Positions 22,023 through 34,235 of a stretch of 64,000 nt of DNA are shown piece by piece. Made by a program: the position numbers and the translations under genes. Position 1 is the first letter of the stretch. Each line of letters opens with the position of its first letter. The notes beneath the pieces were generated by a model, which did not search any database, had not been told where the DNA came from, and worked only from the letters and a program-made list of their open reading frames with translations. The DNA is from Viscum album (taxonomy: Eukaryota; Streptophyta; Magnoliopsida; Santalales; Viscaceae). The stretch covers positions 946,293,195-946,357,194 of the forward strand of contig OY728120.1 of the NCBI GenBank assembly GCA_963277665.1, read 5' to 3'.

Positions 22023-23757
22023 TATTTTCCTACTAGATATATATATATAATAATAATAATAAATATCCAGTAGTTGTAACATAATTCATCATCCTTAGGA
22101 TACTTAAAAAAAATAGAGCTAATGGCCTTCAAAAATATTCCCTAATAATAGCATAACATTGTTGCCTCTTTATTCCTGTAGAATAAATCTATTAATAAAT
22201 GCATTAATAACAATTTGAACCACTCCTCCAATAATATCTCCATAATAATAGTGGTTTTGAAAAATTTAAAACTCCCATTTAAATCCATTTAAACTATATT
22301 AAATATAGTCAAAACAGTTCTTGAAAAATAGCCTCACAATAAAACATGAATATTTGAAATTAAATAATTAAAAGAGATTCATAACTTCCATTATATATAA
22401 GAATGGTTTAATCTATTTCATGCGAACCTTTGAATGAGTCATAAAATATCTTTATAGAAATATATTCATCCATTAAGACGATTACAGAAACAATATATAA
22501 TATATTTAAATAAAACTCTCTTGTTGACCAGTCATACGCAGGGTTCCTTCATGTAATGAAAAAACATCAAAAGTAGGGTTCAACTACGTAGAATATGGTT
22601 AATTTATGTAGAAATGGTTTCTTGAAAACATATGGTTCCATATCAATACTTTCATCTGCATGTAACATAGAGATCATAAAGTAACATAGGGATGATGATC
22701 CACACATTCATCTTTGTTAGCATAAAATCCCAAACGTTACATTTATTAACCATACGTTCAACTTCTCGAACATATGGTTGAAAATAGTAAATCCAAACTC
22801 CAACGTAGGGTTTTTGATCCATACATGAATTTTTCATCATAGCATAGGGTAGATTCCTTATGCTACGTTTATCAACATAAGGTATGAACAATGTTTCTAG
22901 AAAATGTAAACAACTTAACTTCATATTTACTGAATTTTTTGAGCTCTTTATAATCAGATTCAGCCTCATTCCCACATGACTTATTTTTAGTAAATCTCAA
23001 TATATTTCCAATGGTTCAATAATCGAATCAATCAGATTTCAAATAATCCTGATATATTTGAAAAATAGAAGCAATAAAATTCTGGAAAACTGCAGCTAAA
23101 AAACTGCATTCCCAATATTCAGTGAATTTATAGACAATCCAAATGACTTTTTTATCCTTTGATGTAAACTGATAAAATAAAGTTAAATTTTGTTCATTTC
23201 TATCTCCTCTTGTTATGAGGTATTCCATCATCTGTAAAACTTACAGCAAAATAAATACTATATATTTTCAAATCTGTTCACTATACAATTGAAAAAATGA
23301 TTTAGAAACTTTGGTAAATTTTAAAAGTATCAAAAATTCCAATTCAACTTCCACATAAACTAATAAACTTTAGTTAAACTTATTATCTGTACAACGATAC
23401 AATGATCTCACAAAAAAATTCAATTTATATTAAGATATAATCATAATTTTGAATTGAAAATAAGCTGAAAACTACAATATCACTTCAACAGCTTGTAACA
23501 GCTTCAGTGAATTTTTGCACCATCAAAAAAATTATATAGGATTTTGATATAAAAAATATGAAATGAAGATAATATTCTTATAATTTCAATGAAATAAACT
23601 CTGTAAGAATCCGATCACTATTTATTTATATAAAAAATAAATACTTTAACTTACTAAATCTAAAACACATAGGAAATTTATTAGAAAACAAGGATTAAAT
23701 GGTTGAAGTAATTATCAAAACTAAATCAAAATTAGATTGAAAAGGAGCCAATCAATA

Positions 23758-23775
23758 ATCTACCCCTTTTTGATA
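23758..23775 (-). promoter_or_regulatory. Polypurine tract of copia element
   Basis: Minus strand ATCAAAAAGGGGTAGAT directly before the 3' LTR start, the place where plus-strand DNA synthesis is primed. The LTR start itself has mutated from TG to TA (TATTGATTGGC against TGTTGAGTGGC in the partner). Confidence 0.7.
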
Positions 23776-25120
23776 ATTCAAAAACCCAAAATTACTACCA
23801 AAATTTTGTCCCCCTTTATGTAAGGATAAAAAATATATTATCTTTAGTAAATTAAATAATGCAATATATTTACCTATTTTTTATAAATAATTCAAATTTG
23901 AGATTTAAGTGAAAATAAATAAATAAATAAATAAAATTAAATTAAATTTGAAAAACTAAATTTTCTCCCCTTTTAAAAATATATAAAACTTTATGCTAAT
24001 AATATTTTTTTAACGTATATAAAAATTGAAAAATAATATTTAATAAATATTTTAAATATGAAAAATAATTTTTACATATTTTAAAATTGAAGAATAATTT
24101 TTTTATGTATTTAAAATTTCAAAAATAAATATTTTGAAGATTTTTTTTTTGAAATTTTAAATTTCAATGTATTTAAAATTTGAAATTTATTAATTATTTT
24201 TTAAATATTAAAAAGTTTAGTTATTTCAAAATATGTTCTAAATACATATATCAATATAAACTCCCACTAAAATCATGCTTCCTTTAAAAAGATAAAAAGA
24301 GATAATCAGGGAGCCATGAAAACATATATAATATTATTCAATGAATAACAAGGGATTATATTGAATGTATTAAACCATTTAATTCATTTCATAATAATGA
24401 ATCATTTTAATAAATGATAAATATTTAAAATAACCCTCTATGATGAAGAATAAATATTTATGTTATTCAATGAATTTAAATAAATGATTTTCAAGGAACA
24501 TAAATAATGTATTTTAAATAAATAAATAAATAAAGTAAAAAATAATTTTCAAAGAATTTAATTAATTCACTTTCAAATAATTTAATTAAAATATTTTTAA
24601 ATAATTTAATTAAAATATTTTCAAATAATTTAATTAAAATATTTTCAAATAATTTAATTAAAATATTTTCAATGAATTAAAATTTTCACATATGTCATAA
24701 ATGACCAAAACATTTTAATCTAATAATAGAACAATATATCTCAAACTGAAAGAGATTAATTTAGCACATGTAATTAATTTAAATAGTCAAACATTGAACA
24801 CATGCTTACATGAAAGATACATAAAATTTTAATAAAACCTTTGAAGGACATTGGCCGATGAATTAATACACTTGATAAAATAATAGTGTGAAAAGATTTA
24901 ATTTTTTAAGCATGAGAATAATAATTAATTATAGAGTTATAAAAGATAAAATATTTTTAAAAAATTTATCCCCCTATATAAAATAGTTAGTGCATTTAAA
25001 TTGAAAATAAAATACTTCCTAGATTAAATGTTCCAGATCTAATGAAGTTTCAATTTAATAGAATTATAAATATGAATATAATAAATTCCCATAATTTTCA
25101 AACATCTACTTGATGATATA
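23776..25120. other. AT-rich internal region of copia element, no gene seen
   Basis: Very AT-rich with runs of A, T and AAAT. It occupies the place where protease, integrase and RT should lie. No motif of these enzymes was recognised in any frame. It contains a clean 4 x 24-bp tandem repeat at 24575-24670. Confidence 0.6.
24575..24670. repeat. Four tandem copies of a 24-bp AT-rich unit
   Basis: AAATAATTTAATTAAAATATTTTC repeated from 24575, 24599, 24623 and 24647 with hardly any change. The copies are more alike than the surrounding decayed sequence, so the expansion is probably recent. Confidence 0.9.
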
Positions 25121-25124
25121 ACGA

Positions 25125-26860
25125 TGATGTTCAGTGGCACATACTTGTAATATATCAAATACATGTGCCTTTTGGTACACAAATACTTTTGGGTCTGACA
25201 GTGTCATCAATTAGTTATTTAGGTAAGAAAATAAGTTTATTTTGATTAATAATGTTATAATTATAGCTAGATAATCCTTTTGAATAATGAACATGCTTGA
25301 GAACACAAAATCCATGTTTTCAAAAATAGTAGTTATTAACATAATTTCCATTAATACCTTAATAAAAAAATTTAACAGTAGCCATGATTTTCTATTTTAA
25401 CCAAGAACAAAATAATTTTTATATAATTTTGGATTTTCTCCATTACTAACAATACCAAGTTTTTCTTTGTTAAATTTATTTTTACTAGGAATTTGATTCA
25501 AATAATTATCTCTTTTAATAAGAATACTTGAAGCTTTCTCTAAATTAGAAACTTTATCTAACAATTATTTAATTTTAGTTTTATGTAGATCGCAAGAAAT
25601 ATTGTATGAATTTGATCTTAAATCAACAATATGTTTTGACAAAATTTCATTATCAATTGAAATAATATCATTAAACTTTGTATTATTTTTATGTACTTTA
25701 TTTAAAGAATAAAATTTATATTGAAGAATAAAAAAAATATTATTATGTTTATCATAAGAAAAACTTTCAAAATTATAACTTTCAAAGCAAGAAGATTTTA
25801 CCTCATCATCTCAAGCCATAAGACATAGATTAACCTTTTGATTTTCATGCTCATCTTTTGAGTTTGTCTTAGATTCATTGTTTGAATCTTCATATGCCTT
25901 ACTAGTAGTCTTCATGAATTTCTTTCATTTTCAGTTATATTCAGCATTTATTTGAGCTTTAAGAAAAGGACAATCAGGTCTTAAATAACCTTTATTTTTA
26001 CACTCATATCATCTGAATTATTTCTCTTAATTAAAATTAAATTTATCTTTTCTCCCTTTATATAGCTTTCCATTTTTTTAGAAAGATGTGGTAGAGCTTC
26101 ACATGAACCCAAATGACTATAATATGCATTAGAAAATTCATCCATCAAAACATTGAGTAAAATTGATTCAATTTTGATAGAAATATGATTTTGACCTTCT
26201 ATTTGCATCTCTGATTCATACATCATCATGGTTCCAATCAATTCTTTCATCTTTAATTCTTTAACCGGTTTGGATAATTAAATAGTAGCTAAAATTACAT
26301 TCCACTCAGAAGCTAAAACTCTAAGTACTTTTAATGCCTAATCTGGTTCTGGAATTGGAGTTCCCGAAGTTGCAATATCATTAACAACTTCTGTTAATAT
26401 TCCACTCATATGAGTGATACTTTCATATTCCTACATCCTGAATGTTTCTAAATTATGTTTTGTAGTATTGTACCATAGTTGTTTGAAATTTTCAGTTCCT
26501 TCACATACAACTGTAATAATCTGCCACATCTCATAGGCAGTAGCACATTGAGGAACACGATTAAATTCATCAGGACCAAGACCGCATATAATTACATTCA
26601 TGTCTTTTTAATTAATATCATACTCAGCTTCCTTAGCAGTATCCCAATTTTCCGATTCTCCATAAATTTCATAAGATTTGAAAAACTTCATATAAACTTT
26701 AAATCCAAGATTTTTCAAATAGATAGTCACAAAATATTTCTAGCATCCATAATTATCACTATTAAAATAAAGAGCATGGATCATCAGTATACCTTCTCTG
26801 AAACTTTCTATTGAGATCTTTGTTCATCTAAAACTTAACTCGGGATTATTAAATCCAATA
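25125..26860 (-). pseudogene. Copia gag relic (UBN2-type capsid, zinc knuckle, Lys-rich tail)
   Basis: Minus strand. Near 26840 FNNPELSFR and YFNSDNYG resemble the gag start (PP.FDG.NY..W). Then MNVIICGLGPDEFNRV and ATAYEMWQIITVVCEGT (about 26600-26510), ITHMSGILTEVVNDI, IPEPD.ALKVLRVLA and KELKMKELIGTMMMYE (to about 26200) give the full block order of the plant copia UBN2 gag domain. Next come CKNKGYLRPDCP (decayed zinc knuckle near 25990-25960) and NLCLMA.DDEV (about 25830), as in Sirevirus-type elements. A last piece SDPKVFVYQKAH near 25200-25165 resembles the spacer before protease. Several in-frame stops make it non-functional. Its neighbours are the 5' LTR and, on the other side, AT-rich DNA in place of pol. 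Confidence 0.85.
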
Positions 26861-26879
26861 GAAATTAGTAGAGACCTAC

Positions 26880-26892
26880 ATCTGATAATAAT
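26880..26892 (-). promoter_or_regulatory. Primer binding site of copia element (decayed)
   Basis: Minus strand AATTATTATCAGATGTAGG directly after the LTR end ...CCAACCAAACA. It keeps the TATCAGA core of the initiator-Met-tRNA primer site (TGGTATCAGAGC). Confidence 0.6.
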
Positions 26893-29377
26893 TGTTTGGT
26901 TGGGATGTCTATGATTAAAACACAAGAGGGGGGGTGGGGGGAGGGTTAATTGTATCCTTTTAAAAATTGTGACAATATTAAAATGTCCCTCTTGAAATAA
27001 AGTGATTATTTTTTTATGTCTTAAAGTAGAACGATCAGTAGAAATAAATAAAGTAAATGACCACAAGGATGTATAGTGGTTCGGGGCATAGAAATCCCCT
27101 ATTCCACTCCACCAATTCTCTACTCCATATGCTTGGTGATTTTTACTTGTAGGCCTTCTTATCACAAGACCATATGCAACTGAGTACAGACAGTTGATAC
27201 CATACAATGATTTTAAAAGTCATCCTAGTTATTTTAAAGGGAACCAAAATATCCACAACGTAGTCCGAGAAGCTGACACTCCACCACAACTGAGTTCGAG
27301 TAGCCAATACCCCTCCAAATAAAAAGAGATTTTTTTTATGGTATAGTTTGAACTTTACAATTGCAGTAGAAACTGACAGATGAAATCAGATCTTCAACAT
27401 AGAAAAATAATAGCAACAAAATAATATTCAATCTTTAAGAGGCTTCTTCTTCTTCAAACAACATCAAATAGATTAGAAAATATTTTTTCAAGCTTCCTTT
27501 GTCTTTACACCATGATAGAATGATAATGACCAAATAAGTATTTCTTTCTTCAAAAGTGTCAAGATTTTGTATGAATATTTTCAGTGCCTTCTTTTTAATA
27601 GAGTATTCATGTCTCCACTTTACTTCATTGCGTATTCTTTTCCTACCAGATATATATATATGTATGTATGTATAGAGAATAAATATCCAATAGTTGTAAC
27701 AACATTCTTCTTCGTTAGGATACAAAAATGAAATAGAGTTAATAGACTTTATAAATATTCCCCAATAATATCATAAAAACATTGCCTCTTTATTCCTTTA
27801 GAATAAATATCTTAATAAATGAATTCAAAATAATTTTAATAACTCGTTCAATAATATATCTATAACAATATCAGTGTTGAATAATTTCAAACTCCCATTT
27901 AAATCCATTCAACCCACCTTAAACATAGTCAGAACAGTTCTTGAAAAAGAGCCTCACAATAAATCAAGAATATTTGAAATCAAATCATTCAAAGAGATTC
28001 ATAACGTCCCTTATAAATAGTAATGATTTAATAATTTTAATGTGATCCTTTGAATCGGTCTTAATAGAGTTTTATAATGATATATACATCCATTAAGACA
28101 GTTTCATAAATCACAAATAATATATTTAAATAAAACATTATTGTTGCCCATTCAAACGTAGGTTTCATTCATGTAACGAAAAAGTATCAAATGTAGGGTT
28201 CAAATACACAGCATATGGTTCCTTTTCATAGTGCGGGGTTTCTTCCAACATATGGTTCCTTATCCATACTTTCATGTGCACATAATGTAGCGAGCAAAAA
28301 GTAACGTGGGGATGATGATCCATATGTTCATCCTTGTCAGCATAAAATCCAGAATGTAACATTGATTAACCATACGTTTAACTTCTTGAACATAGGGTTG
28401 CAAACAGTAAATCAAGATTGTAATGTAGGGTTTCTGATCCATACTTGAATTGTTTAGTATAAAGTAGTGTTGATTCTTTATGTTACATTTATCAACGTAG
28501 GGTATGAATAGTATTTCCAGAAAATGTAAACAACTTAACTTCATACTTTACCGGTTTTTTTGAGAACATTATCATCAGATTTAGCCTTAGTCCAACAATA
28601 ATTATTTTTAGCTAAATCCTAATATATTTTCAATGGTTCAAGAAATGAATAAATCTGACTTATACAACTCTAGATATCATCAAAAAATTGAAGCAATAAC
28701 ATTCTGAAAAACTATAGCTGTAAAATTGCATTACCAATCTTCAGTGAATTTATTGACAATCCAAATTATTTTTTAGCCTTTGATGTAAACTGATGAAATC
28801 AAGATACAATTATTGGATTTCCATCTCCCCTTTTTCCAAGTGATTCCGACATCTGTTGAACATGCAAGAAAATATATGCCATAGGTTTTCAAATGTGTTC
28901 ACTGTACAGTTCAAAAAATTATTTAGAAACATCTGTGATTTTTAGAGTATAAAAAAAACCTTTTCAAACTTACACATAAACTAATTCAGTTAAGATAAAA
29001 TATTTATCTGTCCAATGCTATAATGCACCCAAAAATCCATTAAAAATATATTAATATATTATTATAATTTTGAATTGAATTTAATCTGAAAAATACAATA
29101 TCACTTGAACAACTTGTAATAGATTTGGTTAATTTTTGCACCATCGAAACAATTTAATTGGCTTTCAACATAAAAAATATTAAATGAATATAATATTATT
29201 ATCTTTTAAATGAAATAAACTATGTATTAATCTGATCACTATTTATTCAAATAAAAATAAATACTTTGATGAACTAAATATGAAACACTTTATATATTTA
29301 TTAGAAAATAATGATTAACCGGTTGAATTAATTATAAAAACTAAATCAAAATTATAATGACAAAGAGCCACTCAACA
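26893..29377 (-). repeat. Copia 5' LTR, 2485 bp
   Basis: Minus strand begins TGTTGAGTGGC at 29377 and ends ...CCAAACA at 26893, next to the PBS. Collinear with the split copy at 17053-23757. AT-rich. Open frames within it (27435-27725, 28165-28544) are paralleled by similar but broken frames in the other LTR (22652-22975) and encode no known domain. Confidence 0.88.
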
Positions 29378-29382
29378 ACATT
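29378..29382. repeat. Right target-site duplication of copia element (ACATT)
   Basis: Partner of ATATT at 17048-17052, one base different. Confidence 0.6.
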
Positions 29383-30509
29383 CTAAATGAAGGATTTTGA
29401 TGCCCATCTATGGCAAGATATGAGATAAGTCTATCCAAGAATACGAGTAATGGAAGGCCCACCATCCCTACATTGATATAATTGTTACTTTTTATAGTTA
29501 ATTTAATAAAAATTGTAAAATATTTTTTAAAAAACTACAAGATGAAAAATGGGGTAGACAATTAGAATTCATAATTAAGCATAATTATGAAAAATGTGGT
29601 AAAAAAATAGATGTTACTGATGCTGCTAGCTTAGTATAGAAATTTCCTGTTTTAATGATATCCAATCATGTTTAATTTATATCTAAATAAATTTGTGTAT
29701 ATCGACCATGATGAAAATATTTCATAGTACAAGAAAATACTTGATATATTCAACCGATCATGTTAAAGGTAAGAGGAATTCTCTAATAAAACACTTTATT
29801 TTGTAGAATAAATGGTACACTATTGTCTCATACAAATCGAAAAATTCTAGAAAAGATTCATGAGACCACTTCATCTAATTTTTAAGAAATATTTAACGAT
29901 AATTCATTTAGAGGATGAACATCTCATTAATCATTTATACTTTATATTTTATTTTTTAGTTATTGAAATATCAAAAAATTATTTTTTATTCAAACTTGAA
30001 ATGTAACAAGATAAAAATGAAAAATGAAAAAATGAAAGAATCCATAAATGATAAATCCTAAATATGGAAAAAATTATCAATAATGAAAAAAATAAAAATA
30101 CTTGATCATAGATGATGTGAAATAGATCCAAATCATACCACATTAAGAAATTTTTTATGTGTATACCCATTTGTTTAAAAAATACTACATCATAGTCCCA
30201 ATTACCATTTTAATGGCCACTCCATATCATTTCTGATATGGGTATACATTGGTATTCCCTAATTTCACAACCTGGTATTATTAGGCCCCACAGTCGGCTG
30301 ATGATAAGGTACGGTAAATTTATGAAATATCAAAAAATTATTTCTGATTTAAACTAGAAAAAAACAATGTAGAAATAAACAAAATCCTAAAAATAAAAGA
30401 AACCATAAATGAAAAATTCTGAATACGAAGCCCGATAATATCAAGGACCACATTTGGCTGCTTAGTAGAAAATGTAAAAATACAAAAATCATCAACAAGA
30501 TTCTAAGGT
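29383..30509 (-). other. Spacer between mudrA relic and PMD relic of the MULE
   Basis: Minus-strand flow runs from the end of mudrA (about 30510) to the copia insertion (29382). The last 100 bases (about 29470-29383) are the expected place of the lost PMD N-terminus, but I find only a weak open stretch there and no firm motif. The rest is AT-rich and unrecognised. Confidence 0.4.
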
Positions 30510-32852
30510 GTAGTATAAATATCGATGAGATTGGTAAAAGGATACATCAGGTCAACATATGGTTCACATGATAGTTGAACTAATGTACAAGTTGAAATGG
30601 AATGTGCACACAGACATCTCAATGTCTGGAACGAACCAAAATTAGAATACCTACATTCTAGTAAGACCACTAAAAATCAACCAATGTTTCCTATGAGAAG
30701 GTCATGGAAATTTTATACCTAAAATAAACTCACTACTTGGTCAAATGTTAATTCATGATATGATGATGCGACCTTTAGTATCTTACCAATGTCAGTTTAG
30801 AAACTCTGATGAAAACTCATTCAATGTTGCATCCATTGGTAGGCCTCATGGGACTATTCAATATAGTACATCACACATATATAAAATTCCTTATGTACTA
30901 AACCCATTATTGGTAGTTTATAAACACCTTTTAAGACAACATTTACTCAGCCCATAACATTAATGGTTATATGTCCATATCTCCTTTCTCCAGAATATGT
31001 TATTGACCATTTCTACTTTGAAATATCCATCCTATAATTATATAAATCTTTATTATCCATTTTAATTTATTCAAGTTAATTATCTTAAATCATTATTAGG
31101 GCTCAGATTCTAAAAATAAAATATAAAAATACATTTAAAATAATATTAATTGTTTTTCCAAAAAACACTTATTTAAGAAAACATACCAAACCTGATGATC
31201 TCATTATTTATTTCCTCACCTCTCAAATTAAATACACATTATTGGAAGTATGACTAATTAAATATCAATGTTAAGAAATATGTTCTTATTATGAAACTCC
31301 ATTATTATTAATATCCTCTATAATCACTCGATGATGATCAGATATCATACACAATCCTTGCATTTTTGTAACATGAATGTGCTTACAGGACAAAACCCAT
31401 CTCTATGATTCAAAACTATCCTTTTTAACAATGGAAAATGCAATTGGTATAAGAGAACGATTACCATGATTCATGGAATAAATAACTAGAAACCTTGTAT
31501 AATTACAATATAGAAAACCTCCATTGACTTGAATGAATTATTTTAAATAATAAAAGAAGTGATATATTTCCAGAATTCCCAAAAATACTACAGAACTACA
31601 TTTTTTTATTTACTCAATGATATAAGGAGACATAATAAATTCTTTCTAGACAATAAATAACCTGATTATTGAGAGAAATAAATCCTATTAGTTCTGAAAA
31701 CACTATATAGGATTCATACTAATCACTATAGACCTTTATAATTGCATTTTTTTCATTACTATATTTGTCATAGGATGTCTTGTATTTGAAAAAATGTGGT
31801 ATTCATTCATAGAAAGGGACATTGGAATGTCCTAAAACATGTGTATCATCTCTATAATAACATTGGATATAAACTCCGCATCATGTGAAGAGTGATCCTT
31901 TGATAATTTTGGATGTACACACGAATGTGGGCCTTCCAACATAGTTATCTTCAAACATGAAATTTTTTTTTCATATATTTCCTACATTCAAAATTTATAT
32001 TCCATATTGTAATTTTCACATATAATGGGGAATTTTTCCTTCTTGGAATAAAAAAAATTAAAAACATTGCTCTATATGGTATTACTTTAGAATATTTTTC
32101 AATTAAATTTTAAATTCAAACTCATATTCAACAAATATGGTGTTATCAGTTGATGAAAATATTTTACCTATAATTCCATGGAATTCCATAGTTGGCATAA
32201 TGACACCCCAATAAAAATTATGTGCATGTGACATTCCATCAACTAAGGATGTCAAAAATGTAAGATGATTTACACTAATTTGTTATTTCCTATCAATCAA
32301 TGGAACCAAAAAAGGTTCATTCCCCACATCATCCTCAACTATATAATCTTCTATTTCATCATAAGAAACTTCCTCATCAGATAATATCTAATTCATAAAA
32401 TCATATGTATCAATTGGGATATCCCCTATAGTTCTTTTTGTATTATGACCATCTTATTAATAATTAATTTATGTTATTAGAGTCATATGAGAATATAAAT
32501 AATGAGAATGTTTTTAAGGAACAACTTAAATAGATATCTCATAAAATCATTCTAAAGTAGTTGGTATCATCTCATCAATAATAGAAATAGCTATATATAA
32601 TTCCATTAAACCATTACCATACCATTTTCTGAATAATGATGATGCCTCAAACCAATCCTCATCATTTATTAGAGGATACTCAATGTGACATATACAACAA
32701 TCATATTGAAGATATCGATATATAATTGAATTAATTGCTTGACCAACCCTTAGTTTTAAGAGACTATGAATCTTTCTATGAACTTCATCCAATATCACAC
32801 ATTCAAAATGATTTTCTATTCTAGAAAGAGGAAAACTATAGCTAAAACCCAT
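30510..32852 (-). pseudogene. mudrA-like: mudrA-type MULE transposase relic
   Basis: Minus strand, about 780 codons long, close to the usual 700-850. In order: an N-terminal open piece of 101 codons (32852-32547) with RYLQYDCCICHIEYPLINDE and NGLMELYI, like the N-terminus of plant MULE transposases; acidic linker; KIPHYM and YVGRPTFVC (about 32000-31900), matching the MuDR DNA-binding block (..YVGPHTC); EKNAIIKVYSD.YESY, matching KAI...GDWEESY; the catalytic core FIQVNGGFLYCNYTRFL (about 31536-31480), where the first catalytic Asp of VDGT is now Asn; PIAFSIVKKDSFES; MQGLCMISDHHRVI (31363-31328) with the second Asp kept; KWSITYSGERRYGHITINV and VNVVLKGVYKLPI (31030-30896); and a SWIM zinc finger RCLCAHSISTC followed by YVDLMYPF (about 30660-30530). 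Stops occur throughout, so it is inactive. Confidence 0.9.
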
Positions 32853-32869
32853 ATTTTTACAGATTTCCT

Positions 32870-34235
32870 CACCATTTTAGTATATTGATGTTGACATGAT
32901 TATCTATAATTTTTTTAAAAAATCATTATATATATATGTACTAAATCATAATTTATTTTATATGTTTTAATTGGTTATAATTAAATATTCATGAATTGAT
33001 CTCAAGAATTTTTCTATATAGTTTTTATCATTATTTGATAAACCAACTGGAACCTAGGTGGAACTTATGGGGCCTCTATTAACTTATATTCCATAAACCA
33101 TCTATATCCTTTCAGTTATAGTGTAAAAACCAAAATAAAATAAAAACACCTCTTATCGAATTACCTTTTATTACAATGTTACATACAAGTGAGGGGGTCA
33201 AGGGGTATGTGACACATAAGATTTTTACATGGACACACACGTCCTTACATAGAGTGAGGTATGACAAACAAGTCATTAATAGAGAAACGAAATTAAAATT
33301 ATTACAAATTATATAACCACATATAAAAAATATGACATGAAATCTCAATCATACATTGGTTGTTCATATCAGGATTAGTCAATTATTAAAAATTAAATAA
33401 TATCACATAAAAAAATATGATATACAATTTTAGTCATACATTGGTCGATCTTCTCAATATCAGTTATCATATAGTACCCTTAACTTTTTTTGGGATACTT
33501 ATTATGTTTTTCATATTATAAGATTACTAATAACTATATATAATGAATAATAAACATATATATATATAAATATTCAAAAAATCATGAAGATTTTTTACTC
33601 TTGTAGGAGGAAAACTAATTCCAAAAACCCTGATTAATAAGAAAACACATGACAATTAAAGTATATTGTTGCAGACATGATTAATACTATTTTTTAATTA
33701 AAATTCATATATATTTATACTACATCATCAAAATTTTAACATTTTTAATGAGTTATGATTAAATAAATATGACTCAATCTTGGGAATTATTCGGTGTATT
33801 GGTTTATCATTATTTGAAAAGCCAACCAAAACATAGTTGGGGGGAAATTATGTATCCTCTACTATTTTATATTTTAGCAACCACCGGTCTCCTTTCAGTC
33901 ATGGAGTTAAAATTCATCATCACACAACAATTCCTCTAATCGAATTTCCTTTTATTAAAATGTGACTCACATGAAAATGAGGGGGTCTAGGGTTTTAGGA
34001 TACATAACATTTTTACATGGAAACACAAGTACATATAAAATAGAGAGTGTGTTGACATAATATTCATCAATGGGGAAATTAAAATTCAATTATCTCAAAT
34101 GATATAACCTTATACAAAATAAAATCTGACATGAAAATTCAATCTGATATTGGTTAGTTATCTTAATATTAGTGGTCACATAATAGTCTTAACATGTTTT
34201 TTGGGGATAATTATTATGTTTTTCATATTATAACT
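32870..34235. repeat. Diverged tandem duplication, two units of about 780 bp
   Basis: Unit 1 (about 32880-33540) and unit 2 (about 33655-34235) share, in the same order: GATAAACCAACTGGAACCTAGGTGG / GAAAAGCCAACCAAAACATAGTTGG, CCTTTCAGTTATAG / CCTTTCAGTCATGG, AATTACCTTTTATTACAATGT, 'GAGGGGGTC.AGGG', TTTTTACATGGACACAC, 'GGTTATAT..CATTGGT', TATTATGTTTTTCATATTATAA. It lies just upstream of mudrA (minus strand), so it may be the subterminal or TIR-side part of the MULE; I could not identify TIR ends. A 78-codon frame at 33348-33112 is not a gene. Confidence 0.75.

Larger units (their letters stand above)
17053..23757 (-). repeat. Copia 3' LTR, split by a solo gypsy LTR
   Basis: Two blocks, 17053-17791 and 22018/22023-23757, align collinearly with the intact copy at 26893-29377. 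Examples: the G-run start, 'GTATAGTGGTTCGGGG.ATAGAAATCC' near 17224 and 27072, and 'AAATATCCAGTAGTTGTAACA' near 22060 and 27686. Without the insertion it is about 2474 bp against 2485 bp for the partner. The 117-codon minus-strand open frame at 17294-17647 lies wholly in LTR and has no domain. Confidence 0.88.
17053..29377 (-). mobile_element. Ty1/copia (Sirevirus-like gag) retrotransposon, minus strand, pol deleted, with nested solo LTR
   Basis: Two direct repeats of about 2.48 kb bracket the element: 26893-29377 (5' LTR on the minus strand) and 17053-23757 (3' LTR, interrupted by a 4226-bp insertion plus its 5-bp duplication). Next to the 5' LTR is a PBS-like TATTATCAGATG; next to the 3' LTR is a purine tract AAAAAGGGGTAGA. 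The internal region (23758-26892) holds a gag relic, but no protease, integrase, RT or RNase H was recognised. Gag continues into a Lys/Ser/Glu-rich part and then AT-rich DNA reaches the PPT, so pol has been deleted. The element sits between the PMD relic and mudrA of a MULE, i.e. it inserted into that element. Confidence 0.85.
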
